From: Pseudomonas sp. GL-B-19
Lineage (GTDB): Bacteria; Pseudomonadota; Gammaproteobacteria; Pseudomonadales; Pseudomonadaceae
Reading direction: 5' to 3'
Assembly: GCF_019956415.1 (NCBI RefSeq)
Contig: NZ_JAHBDK010000020.1
Location: forward strand, 1 to 64,000
DNA: 64,000 nucleotides
Shown: piece after piece, positions 32,016-39,893 of the stretch
Layout of the letters: every line of letters begins with the position of its first letter
How positions within the stretch are numbered: position 1 is the stretch's first letter
Position numbers and translations under genes: made by a program
Notes under the pieces: generated by a model
What the model was told of the DNA's origin: nothing
The model's input: the letters and a program-made list of their open reading frames with translations, nothing else
The model's database searches: none

Positions 32016-32974
32016 CCTCACTATTTGATGTAACCGATAACGACGACATTCTCGCCCTGCAACCGCGCCTGACCGATGACGATCCGGGCATACGTCGCAT
32101 TGCTCTGATCGAATTGGCCGACCTCGAAGAACCGGACGGTTTGTTATGGCTGGTCAACCGACTGGCGCATGATCCGACCGAAGAAGTCCGCGCCGAAGCC
32201 GCACGCTTGCTTGAAGCCTGGGAGGAGGAACCTGTGGTCGAAGCGTTGTGCCAGGCGCTGACCGATCCCTCGTTGGCCGTGCAATCGGCCGCGGCGCAAA
32301 GCCTCAGTCTGCTCAAGAGCGAGGCGGCAGGCCGGGTGATTCTGCCGTGGACCGGGCATGCCGAGGCCAGCGTGCGCATTGCCGCGTTCAGGGCGTTGCG
32401 TGAGTTGCGTTTCCCCGATGCCGCCGCTGCCGCTTTAGCCGCGTTGAAGGATGCAGACGCCAGCGTTCGCCGCGAGGCGGTTGGCGTGCTCGGTTGGCTC
32501 AAACAGCTCGATGCGTTGCCGGCTTTGGCGAGATTGGCCAGCACCGATCCCGACACCGAAGTCCGCCGCGCCGCCACCGGCGCCCTCGGTCTGGCCTCCG
32601 ATGCTCAAGTGCTGCCAGCGCTGCGCCAGGCCTTGCAAGACGAAGCCTGGCAAGTGCGCGAAGAGGCCGCGACCACGTTGGGCAAAGTCGGCCACATTGA
32701 CGCGGGTCCCGCATTGATCGAGGCCTTGAGCGACGATTACTGGCAAGTCCGCCTGCGCGCCACTCGCAGCCTCGGTCGTTTGCGTTACGCCCCGGCCCTT
32801 GAAGCCTTGATCGAAACCCTCGGCCACCGCATCAGCAACCTGCGCAAGGAAGCCGCGCTGGCCCTCGGCGAATTGAACGACATGGGGGCCATCGCCCCCT
32901 TGCAGGCCGCGCAAGACGACGGCGACCCGGAAGTGCGCAAAGCCGTGCGCATCGCCTTGAGTCAACTGCTGTGA
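32012..32974 (+). CDS. HEAT/PBS-lyase-like repeat protein
   Basis: This 320-aa protein consists almost wholly of about nine to ten helical HEAT repeats of ~31 residues, each with the pattern D-P-x-x-x-V-R-x-x-A-A-x-x-L-G/S-x-L (for example DEAWQVREEAATTLGKVGH and DDYWQVRLRATRSLGRLRY). Such repeats form a curved scaffold; related proteins attach cofactors or hold partner enzymes. No catalytic motif is visible. The start overlaps the ABC ATPase stop, and the end overlaps the DUF971 start, so it is firmly part of this operon. It may help assemble or hold the AprBA-like enzyme. Confidence 0.85.
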   Translation: MTSLFDVTDNDDILALQPRLTDDDPGIRRIALIELADLEEPDGLLWLVNRLAHDPTEEVRAEAARLLEAWEEEPVVEALCQALTDPSLAVQSAAAQSLSLLKSEAAGRVILPWTGHAEASVRIAAFRALRELRFPDAAAAALAALKDADASVRREAVGVLGWLKQLDALPALARLASTDPDTEVRRAATGALGLASDAQVLPALRQALQDEAWQVREEAATTLGKVGHIDAGPALIEALSDDYWQVRLRATRSLGRLRYAPALEALIETLGHRISNLRKEAALALGELNDMGAIAPLQAAQDDGDPEVRKAVRIALSQLL

Positions 32975-33261
32975 ACCCGGTGGCAGTGGGTAATTCCCAA
33001 GGTAAACAGCAGCTGCGATTGAACTGGCCGGATGGGCGTGAGCAATTGCTGGGTCATGCTGAACTGAGGCGTCAATGCCCGTGCTCGCAATGTCGGGCGT
33101 TTCGGTTGCAAGGGCTGACAGTGAAGGTCGATGAGCGCATTCGAGTGATTGAACTCAACCAACAGGGCTACGGCCTGCAACTGATTTTCAGCGACGGCCA
33201 CGAACGCGGCATCTACCCGTGGGCCTACCTGGCACAACTCACTCCCGAAACCACTCCATAA
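32971..33261 (+). CDS. DUF971 (GBBH N-terminal-like) domain protein
   Basis: This 96-aa protein is a DUF971 domain: RLNWPDGREQLLGHAELRRQ, then CPCSQC, then FSDGHERGIYPWAYL. The same fold forms the N-terminus of gamma-butyrobetaine hydroxylase, where Cys/His residues hold zinc. The three Cys could bind metal. The start is GTG 32971, overlapping the HEAT stop (GTGA). It is the last gene of the operon, before a REP pair. DUF971 proteins often accompany iron-sulfur assembly genes; a role in maturing the ferredoxin pair is speculative. Confidence 0.85.
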   Translation: MNPVAVGNSQGKQQLRLNWPDGREQLLGHAELRRQCPCSQCRAFRLQGLTVKVDERIRVIELNQQGYGLQLIFSDGHERGIYPWAYLAQLTPETTP

Positions 33262-33265
33262 CCCT

Positions 33266-33371
33266 TGTGGGAGCGAGCCTGCTCGCGAAAGCGGTGGGTC
33301 AGTCGACATCGATGCTGAATGTCAGTCCGCCTTCGCGGGCAAGTCGGATCGCCGCATCGCCGCTCCTACAG
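33266..33371. repeat. REP-type element after the DUF971 gene
   Basis: TGTGGGAGCGAGCCTGCTCGCG starts at 33266, and a diverged inverted partner (CTTCGCGGGCAAG to CGCTCCTACA) runs from about 33329 to 33371. It lies between convergent genes. Confidence 0.7.
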
Positions 33372-33385
33372 GGGATCTGTGTGGG

Positions 33386-34123
33386 TCAGAAGGATTTGCT
33401 GACACTCGCCACCACGGTCGCACTGCACACGTCGTCAAACCCCCAGTTGCTGGTGCATTGGCTTTTCGACAGGTCGGTGTCGATGTAGCTCAAGCCCAGC
33501 AGCACCCCGGCCAGTTCGTGGGTCAGTTTGACTTCCCACTCGCGGTACGAGTCCTCGGCATGGCCCGAGCTCGAGTACAGGTACGGATCCTTGAAGTCCA
33601 TGTTGCCATAGCGCAGTTTCAGGCCGGTGTCGTAAGGCAATTGGGTTTCGTAACCGACATAGCTGTACAGCGAATTCTGCTTGCTATCGACGCCCGGCGC
33701 ATCGTCGGAGTAATAGGCGCCGAGTTTCACCCCGTAGACACTGAGAATGCCGTAGACCTCGCTCTGATTGAACTGACTTTCTTTCGGGTACGTGTATCGC
33801 AGATAGCCAATGTCCAGGTTGACGTCCTCGGTGGCTTCCCAAAGCCAACCGGCGTAGTAGTCGATTTCCTGACGGGTTTTCAGGCCGCCGCCGAAGTCGA
33901 CGTTCGAACTCCAGGCCCCCACGTACAAACCCGTGCTGTGGGCCAGCGTCACGCCGGCCTGCACGGCGGGATCATTCTGTGTTTGCGAAATGCCACGGGA
34001 GCGGTAATCGCTCGCCAGGGTCAGGTCCACCAGTACGGAAAAGTCGTCATTCAAGACGATGGCCTGGCTGCTCAACGGCAGCAGACTCAAGGAACCGAGG
34101 GCGAACAGGGTGAAAGCTTTCAT
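33386..34123 (-). CDS. TorF-family putative outer-membrane porin
   Basis: This 245-aa protein has a signal peptide (MKAFTLFALGSLSLLPLSSQA), then alternating beta-strands and a C-terminal Phe (SVSKSF), as expected for an outer-membrane barrel. The signature SDYRSRGISQTQNDPAVQAG near residue 40 is that of the TIGR02001/TorF family. Two Cys residues lie near the end. The family's transport role is not well known. It is transcribed toward the DUF971 gene and follows the amidohydrolase gene with a 107-bp gap. Confidence 0.85.
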   Translation of the reverse strand: MKAFTLFALGSLSLLPLSSQAIVLNDDFSVLVDLTLASDYRSRGISQTQNDPAVQAGVTLAHSTGLYVGAWSSNVDFGGGLKTRQEIDYYAGWLWEATEDVNLDIGYLRYTYPKESQFNQSEVYGILSVYGVKLGAYYSDDAPGVDSKQNSLYSYVGYETQLPYDTGLKLRYGNMDFKDPYLYSSSGHAEDSYREWEVKLTHELAGVLLGLSYIDTDLSKSQCTSNWGFDDVCSATVVASVSKSF

Positions 34124-34230
34124 GAGTACAGTCCCGATATTGTGATTGTTATGGGCAGTTTTTGCGGCAAAGCTGCGCCGAACCCCGGCGACGAGCGCGG
34201 GGGGCGGGCAGCGGATCGAGCGGATTTTTA

Positions 34231-35973
34231 TTAGAGGGTCGGTGCGTAGACTTCGCGTCCGGCGAACCAGGTTTGCAGCACTTGGGTGTCGCTCAGGGCC
34301 TTGTTGTCGACGGTGAATACGTCACGGTCCAGCACGATGAAGTCGGCTTGCTTGCCAGGGGTCAGCGAACCGATTTGCTTCTCCAGGCCGATGGTGCGCG
34401 CGGCGTTAAGGGTGTAGGCGTAGAACATCGTTTCGCGATCCACGGCTTCTTTGATGTTCAGCACGCCCAGCGGGCCGACGCGGGTGATGGCCTGGGCCAT
34501 GGCGTTCCATGGGTTGGGCGAAGACACCGGCCAGTCACTCGCCCCCGAGATGGTCGCGCCCTGTTTGAGCAGTGAATGCGCCGGGTATTGATAGCGGAAG
34601 GCGAGAGCGCTGACGTAAGGCTTGATCATGTCCGTGGTGTAGTCGTCGGCCGAAGCCCACAGCAATTGCATCGAGGCGATGACGTCCAGTGGTTTGAACC
34701 GCGCAAACTCTTTCGGGTTGACGATTTGCAGGTGCGTGATCGAGTGCGTCACGCCGCTTTGGCGATCCTTGCGCGCCTGGGCGATGCCGTTCAGCGACTC
34801 CCGCACCGCGCGGTCGCCGATGGCATGGATGTGCACCAGCCAGCCGCGCTGGTCGATGGCGCTGACCAGTTCGCCGAAATGCTTTGGATCGATCAGCAAT
34901 TCGCCCTGTTTGTGCGAGTTGTTGTAAGGGTCGATCATTGCCGCGCTCTGGGCCGGGAATTCGATCACGCCGTCGGCGAAGATCTTGACGCCAGGCAGGG
35001 TCAGGTTCGGGATGCCCTGAAATTGCTGGCGGACCTTGTCCAGCGTATCGAGATCAGCCGGTACGCTTTTTGAGTTGGCCACCAGCAAAGCCGCCACGTG
35101 CACACTCATGCCACCGGTTTCGGCCAGCGCTTTATAGGCCGGTAGCACGCCGACGGTTTTCTCCGTGGGCTTGAGCGCGAACAGCGGTTCGCCGGGGGCG
35201 GCATTGGCGGCGGGGTCCATCCACGCCGTGATGCCGAAGCTGTTGTTGTAGCGCACAGCCGATTGGGCGGCCTTGAGCATGTCGGCGGTGCTCGGCACGG
35301 GCATTTTCGAGGACACCCGGTCCCAACCGGCATCCACCAGGAAGCCGTTGGGGGTGCCATCGGCACGTTTGCCAATGGTGTCCACTTCGGCGGCGGGCAA
35401 TGACTTGAGCAACGCGGCATCAATCCCGGCGCGCTTGAGCATGAAGTCGTTGGCCCAGGCTGTGTGGTGGTCGCTGCCAGTGAACACCACGGGCACGTCC
35501 GCCCATTCGCCGTTGTTGAATTTTTTGCCCAAGTCTTCGGCCTTGGCCCAGTAAACCGAGCTCATGCCGGCCACGGTCAACACATCGCCGTGTTTGGCCT
35601 TGCCGTCGTCACGCCAGCCGCGCAGGCGTTTTTCCAGTTCGTCGAGGTCGACCACCTCGTCTTCCATGTTGGCCACGACCATTTCCAGACCGCCAAAAAT
35701 CGCGTGGGAATGGGTGTCGATCAGACCGGGCATCAGGGTTTTACCACCCAGATCCACCACTTTTGTTTGCGGCGTGATCAAGGCTTTGATCTGTGCATCG
35801 CTGCCGACTTGCAGCACCTTACCGTCCTGTACCGCCAGCGCTTGCACCTTCGGTTGGGCACGGTCGGCGGTGAAAATCTTGCCATTGATCAGCACCAGAT
35901 CGGTGGCTGCCATGGCTTCCATCGAGGCAAAACTAACAGCGGCCATCAAGAGATTCGGGATGAATCTTTTCAT
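34231..35973 (-). CDS. Amidohydrolase, YtcJ-like, exported
   Basis: This 580-aa protein has a signal peptide (MKRFIPNLLMAAVSFASMEAMA), so it is periplasmic. The metal site begins with GLIDTHSHAIFG (His-x-His, about residues 85-96). Further ligands are in VHIHAIGDRA and SGASDWPVSSPN (Asp). This is the YtcJ/metallo-dependent hydrolase family acting on C-N bonds of unknown substrates. AAGGAAA precedes the ATG. A LysR regulator lies divergently 104 bp away, and a porin gene follows, suggesting uptake and hydrolysis of an external compound. A second exported YtcJ-like protein is at 60,915. Confidence 0.87.
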   Translation of the reverse strand: MKRFIPNLLMAAVSFASMEAMAATDLVLINGKIFTADRAQPKVQALAVQDGKVLQVGSDAQIKALITPQTKVVDLGGKTLMPGLIDTHSHAIFGGLEMVVANMEDEVVDLDELEKRLRGWRDDGKAKHGDVLTVAGMSSVYWAKAEDLGKKFNNGEWADVPVVFTGSDHHTAWANDFMLKRAGIDAALLKSLPAAEVDTIGKRADGTPNGFLVDAGWDRVSSKMPVPSTADMLKAAQSAVRYNNSFGITAWMDPAANAAPGEPLFALKPTEKTVGVLPAYKALAETGGMSVHVAALLVANSKSVPADLDTLDKVRQQFQGIPNLTLPGVKIFADGVIEFPAQSAAMIDPYNNSHKQGELLIDPKHFGELVSAIDQRGWLVHIHAIGDRAVRESLNGIAQARKDRQSGVTHSITHLQIVNPKEFARFKPLDVIASMQLLWASADDYTTDMIKPYVSALAFRYQYPAHSLLKQGATISGASDWPVSSPNPWNAMAQAITRVGPLGVLNIKEAVDRETMFYAYTLNAARTIGLEKQIGSLTPGKQADFIVLDRDVFTVDNKALSDTQVLQTWFAGREVYAPTL

Positions 35974-36076
35974 TGAATGTTTCCTTGTTATTGCGTCTGA
36001 TGGCCAGATTAGTGGCTGCTGGTGCGCAGCAGAACGTCTTCCTCACGAAAAACGTTTTTGCCTGAATGGAAAAAGT

Positions 36077-37009
36077 ATGGACAAATTGGGTGCATTGAAA
36101 ATGTTCGTGGTCACGGCGCAACTCGGCAGTTTCAGCCGCGCCGCCGAGCAACTGGGCAAGACCCCGTCGGCCCTGACCAAAGCGGTCAACCACCTGGAGG
36201 CCGAACTCGGCGCCCGTTTGTTCGAGCGCAGTACCCGGCGGATTCTGCTGACCGAATCCGGGCGTCTCTATCTGGAAACCGCACGCCAGGTGTTGCAGCG
36301 GCTGGAGGAGGCCGGCGAGGAAATCGAGCAGCTGCAGCATGGCCTGCGCGGCAACCTGAAAATCACCGCACCGCTGGCCTACGGGCAGGCGTTTCTCGAT
36401 CAGGTGTGTGGCGGTTTTTTGGAGCAGTACCCGCAGATCAATTTGCAGGTGGACCTGTGCGATGAGTTCGTCAATCTGCTGGAAAGCGGCTACGACCTGG
36501 CCCTGCGCGAAGGCCATGACGACTTGCCGGGGTTGATCGCCCGCGTCGTCGGCAGCAATCGTCTGGCGTTGTGCGGCAGCCCGGCCTATCTGGCGCGTAA
36601 AACATTGCCTGTCACCCCGCACACCCTCGATGACCACGAATGGCTGTTGTATCGACATCCGTTGCTCAGCCGCGAATTCTGGTGGGTCGAGCGCGACGGG
36701 CAACGCCTGAGCCTGCCCCAGCCGCAAAATCCGCGGTTGCGCAGCGACAATTACGACCTGCTGCTGGCCAACGCACTGGCCGGACGCGGCTTGTTGCACA
36801 CACCGCTGTGGAGCGCCGCGCCGTACATCGCCGATGGCCGGCTGGTGCAGGTGATGGCTGACTACGACATCGACCCGGACAGCTTCGGCCCGCATATTCT
36901 GGCGGTGTACCCGAGCCATCGGCGGGCGACCGCGAAAGTGCTGGCGTTTATCGATTACATCGCAGGGTTTCTGGCGTCTCGTGGCTTGAGTGATGACGGC
37001 GGCAGATGA
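36077..37009 (+). CDS. LysR-family transcriptional regulator
   Basis: This 310-aa protein has an N-terminal winged helix (residues 5-62: ALKMFVVTAQLGSFSRAAEQ, then LFERSTRRILLTESG) and a substrate-binding domain of the CrgA-like group (GNLKITAPLAYGQAF, LVQVMADYDI). It is divergent from the amidohydrolase at 34231, the classical position for a LysR activator of that gene. The ATG at 36077 is the first giving the family start. The gene is followed by a large perfect palindrome. Confidence 0.9.
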   Translation: MDKLGALKMFVVTAQLGSFSRAAEQLGKTPSALTKAVNHLEAELGARLFERSTRRILLTESGRLYLETARQVLQRLEEAGEEIEQLQHGLRGNLKITAPLAYGQAFLDQVCGGFLEQYPQINLQVDLCDEFVNLLESGYDLALREGHDDLPGLIARVVGSNRLALCGSPAYLARKTLPVTPHTLDDHEWLLYRHPLLSREFWWVERDGQRLSLPQPQNPRLRSDNYDLLLANALAGRGLLHTPLWSAAPYIADGRLVQVMADYDIDPDSFGPHILAVYPSHRRATAKVLAFIDYIAGFLASRGLSDDGGR

Positions 37010-37065
37010 CGCTGGTGTTTCGGTCGTTTACACGCATGCGTCACTCTCCTCACACACCGACTCCC

Positions 37066-37169
37066 TGTAGGAGCTGTCGAGTGAAACGAGGCTGCGAATC
37101 TTTTGACTTTTGCTTTTTAAATTCAAGATCAAAAGATTCGCAGCCTCGTTTCACTCGACAGCTCCTACA
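37066..37169. repeat. 41-bp perfect inverted repeat
   Basis: The arms 37066-37106 and 37129-37169 are perfect complements over 41 bp with a 22-bp AT-rich loop. They begin with TGTAGGAGCTGTCGAGTGAA and contain a block GAGGCTGCGAATCTTTTGA. It lies between the LysR gene and the lexA2 operator and is probably a REP-type element that can fold into a long stem and end transcription. Confidence 0.85.
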
Positions 37170-37228
37170 TAGCTCCTACACGGCTCATGCGCAGATCCTA
37201 CAAGTCCTTGTCAGGAAAATGCCAAAAG

Positions 37229-37242
37229 AGTACAAATGTACT
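37229..37242. promoter_or_regulatory. LexA2-type SOS operator of the imu cassette
   Basis: AGTAC-AAAT-GTACT is symmetric in its 5-bp arms and matches the AGTAC-N4-GT(A/G)CT type described for the second LexA of Pseudomonas putida. It overlaps the first possible start codon (ATG 37236) of the repressor gene. Confidence 0.75.
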
Positions 37243-37853
37243 CCATGACGACTCTAACTCCCCGCCGTACCGCCATCCTGACCTTTATCCGCGACCGAAT
37301 CGCGGAGCACGGTCAGTCCCCGAGCCTCGCTGAAATCAGCGAGGCCTTTGGTTTCGCCTCCCGCAGCGTGGCGCGCAAGCATGTGCTGGCGTTGACCGAG
37401 GCCGGTTTCATCGAGGTCAACCCCCATCAGGCTCGGGGTATTCGTTTGCTCGGGCAACCGGCGCGGCCCGAGTTGTTGGACGTTCCGGTGCTCGGCCGGG
37501 TGGCAGCGGGTGCGCCAATCGGCGCCGATGCCGAAGTGCACAGCCGGTTGCTGCTGGATCCGTCGATCTTCTCGCGGGTGCCGGATTACATGCTGCGGGT
37601 TCAGGGCGATTCGATGATCGAGGACGGCATTCTCGACGGCGATCTGGTGGGCGTGCGGCGCAACCCGGAAGCGCTCAATGGCCAGATCGTGGTGGCGCGA
37701 CTGGACGGCGAAGTCACCATCAAACGTTTCGAGCGGACCGGCGACACGGTTCGCCTGTTGCCGCGCAACCCGGCGTATCAGCCGATCATCGTTCAACCCG
37801 ATCAGGACCTCGCCATCGAAGGCGTGTTCTGCGGCCTGGTGAGGCAAGGGTGA
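37236..37853 (+). CDS. lexA2: LexA2-type SOS repressor
   Basis: This 205-aa protein has an N-terminal winged helix (residues 8-70: TPRRTAILTFIRDRIAEHGQ, GFASRSVARKHVLAL) and a self-cleaving C-terminal domain. The cleavage site is Ala91-Gly92 (VAAGAPIG), with catalytic Ser126 in QGDSM and Lys163 in VTIKRF, so it should respond to RecA filaments. It is the first gene of a four-gene unit lexA2-imuA-imuB-dnaE2. Starts at 37236 and 37245 are possible; the first lies inside the operator. Its stop overlaps the imuA start (TGATG). Confidence 0.9.
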   Translation: MYSMTTLTPRRTAILTFIRDRIAEHGQSPSLAEISEAFGFASRSVARKHVLALTEAGFIEVNPHQARGIRLLGQPARPELLDVPVLGRVAAGAPIGADAEVHSRLLLDPSIFSRVPDYMLRVQGDSMIEDGILDGDLVGVRRNPEALNGQIVVARLDGEVTIKRFERTGDTVRLLPRNPAYQPIIVQPDQDLAIEGVFCGLVRQG

Positions 37854-38470
37854 TGGGCGCCGTCGTTGCGCTGGATACGCTGTTCAATGGCGGCCAGGTC
37901 TGGAAGGGCCGGCCTGCGCCCCCGGCCGTCAGCCCGCAACCCACCGGGCATGCCGCACTGGATGCGGCGTTGCCCACCGGTGGCTGGCCGGAAGCGGCGT
38001 TGACCGAAATCCTCATGGCCGGGCAGGGCGTTGGTGAATTGCAGCTGGTGTGGCCGGCGTTGGCGCGGTTGTCGGCGGCGGGTGAGCGCATCGTGCTGGT
38101 GGCGCCGCCCTACGTGCCGTACCCGCAAGCGTGGCAGAACGCCGGGGTCGATTTGCGCCAGTTGTCGATCATTCAGGCCAGCGAACGGGATGCCTTATGG
38201 GCGGCGGAACAATGCCTGCGTTCAGGCAGTTGCGGGGCGGTGTTGTGCTGGCCGCACAAGGCCGATGACCGGGCGTTGCGCCGCTTGCAGGTGGCGGCGG
38301 AAACCGGCTCGACCCTGGCGTTCGCCTACCGCTCGATCCATGAAGCCATCAACCCTTCGCCCGCCGCCCTGCGCATTGCCATCGACGCCAAGCCTGCGCA
38401 ATTACGCGTGCTCAAGTGTCGGGGCGGGCTAGCGCGTTCGGCGCCGATTGCCTTCTCCGTGGGGCATTGA
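37853..38470 (+). CDS. imuA: Translesion synthesis protein ImuA (RecA-like)
   Basis: This 205-aa protein belongs to the ImuA/SulA-RecA-like family that helps the ImuB-DnaE2 mutasome act on damaged DNA. Its fold follows RecA with HAALDAALPTGGWPEAALTE in the Walker A region (degenerate; no GKT) and a conserved C-terminal QLRVLKCRGG. The ATG at 37853 overlaps the repressor stop; a GTG at 37850 is also possible. imuB follows 7 bp later. All genes of the unit should be induced together after DNA damage. Confidence 0.9.
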   Translation: MGAVVALDTLFNGGQVWKGRPAPPAVSPQPTGHAALDAALPTGGWPEAALTEILMAGQGVGELQLVWPALARLSAAGERIVLVAPPYVPYPQAWQNAGVDLRQLSIIQASERDALWAAEQCLRSGSCGAVLCWPHKADDRALRRLQVAAETGSTLAFAYRSIHEAINPSPAALRIAIDAKPAQLRVLKCRGGLARSAPIAFSVGH

Positions 38471-38477
38471 GGTTGCC

Positions 38478-39893
38478 ATGCGCTGGGTTTGTATTCTCTT
38501 CCCGCAATTGGCGCTGGACGCGGTATTGCGTCAGCGCCCCGATCCCGATGAGCCGCTGGCGCTGCTGACCGGCCCGGCACAACGCCGGGTGTTGCAAGCA
38601 GTCAACGCGTCGGCGCGGGCGCTGGGCTTGCGTCCGGGGCAGTCGATGACCGCCGCTCAGGCCTTGAGCAAAGGCTTTGCCACGGCCGAATACGACGCCG
38701 CCGAGATCGAGCACTGGCAGCAGTTTCTGGCAGCGTGGGCCTATCGTTTCAGCTCTCAGGTCAGCGTGCATTACCCGCGTGCCGTGGTGTTTGAAATCGA
38801 ATCCAGCCTGGGCTTGTTCGGGTCGTGGCCAGCGTTTGAGGTGCGGTTGCGCGCCGAGCTCGGCGAGCTGGGTTTTCGCCATCGGATCGTCGCTGCGCCC
38901 AACCCGGTGGCCGCGCGGGTGTTGGCCAACGTGTATGACGGGCTGGTGGTGCCGGACAACGAAGCCTTGCAGCACCATCTCGGGCAATTGCCCGTCGACC
39001 GCATCGCGTTGGAACCCGTGGTGGCCACGGCGTTATCGCGCATGGGCTTGCGCACCTTGAGTCAGGTGCAGGCGCTGCCACGACAGAGCCTGGCCCGGCG
39101 TTTCGAAGCCCAGGTGCTCAAGCATCTGGACGCGTTGACGGGCGAGCGGCGACTGGCCCTGGCGTTCTACCTGCCGCCGGATCGTTTCGACGTACGCATC
39201 GAACTCAACTTTGACGTGCAGTCGCATCAGGCGCTGCTGTTTCCGCTGCGCCGGTTGACCGGCGACCTGTCGGCCTTTCTCTGCGGTCGGGACAGCGGCG
39301 TGCAGCGTTTCGACCTGCACCTGGAACACGCCGGTTTACCGGACTCGGTGATCAAGGTCGGCCTGCTCAGCGCCGAACGCGATCCGGCGATGCTCTTCGA
39401 ACTGGCCCGGGGGCGACTGGAACAGGTTCAGGTCGAAGCCCCGGTGCGCGGTTTCCGCCTGTGTGCCGAAGACTTGCCGAGCTTCGTCCCGCAGTATCAG
39501 GAACTGTTCGATGACCGCCCGCAGCAATCCTTGCCGTGGGAGCAACTGCGCGAGCGCTTGCGCGCGCGGCTCGGAGATGAGGCGGTGCATGGCTTGCGCT
39601 TTCAGGCCGATCACCGGCCGGAATGCGCGTGGCAGGCACGGGTCGACAGTCAACTGTGCGCGGGGTTGCCGGGTGTGCAACGTCCGGGCTGGTTGCTGAC
39701 GGAGCCGCAGGTGATCCACGAAGGCTCGACCCGCATTCTCATGGGCCCGGAGCGCATTGAATCCGGCTGGTGGGACGGCGCCGATGTGCGCCGCGATTAC
39801 TACCTGATCGAAACCCGTTCCGGCCAGCAGGGCTGGGCTTATCGGGCGGTGGGTGAGGGCGGTCCGCTGTGGCTGCAAGGCTGGTTCGCATGA
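38478..39893 (+). CDS. imuB: Y-family polymerase-like protein ImuB
   Basis: This 471-aa Y-family DNA polymerase-like protein starts [15 protein letters not shown]. In ImuB proteins the acidic active-site residues are lost and the protein acts as a hub linking ImuA, DnaE2 and the clamp; here the first position reads F-P-Q-L instead of D-x-D, agreeing with that. The little-finger region and the C-terminal tail ending WLQGWFA are present. Its stop overlaps the dnaE2 start by 4 bp (ATGA), so the two are made together. Confidence 0.9.
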   Translation: MRWVCILFPQLALDAVLRQRPDPDEPLALLTGPAQRRVLQAVNASARALGLRPGQSMTAAQALSKGFATAEYDAAEIEHWQQFLAAWAYRFSSQVSVHYPRAVVFEIESSLGLFGSWPAFEVRLRAELGELGFRHRIVAAPNPVAARVLANVYDGLVVPDNEALQHHLGQLPVDRIALEPVVATALSRMGLRTLSQVQALPRQSLARRFEAQVLKHLDALTGERRLALAFYLPPDRFDVRIELNFDVQSHQALLFPLRRLTGDLSAFLCGRDSGVQRFDLHLEHAGLPDSVIKVGLLSAERDPAMLFELARGRLEQVQVEAPVRGFRLCAEDLPSFVPQYQELFDDRPQQSLPWEQLRERLRARLGDEAVHGLRFQADHRPECAWQARVDSQLCAGLPGVQRPGWLLTEPQVIHEGSTRILMGPERIESGWWDGADVRRDYYLIETRSGQQGWAYRAVGEGGPLWLQGWFA

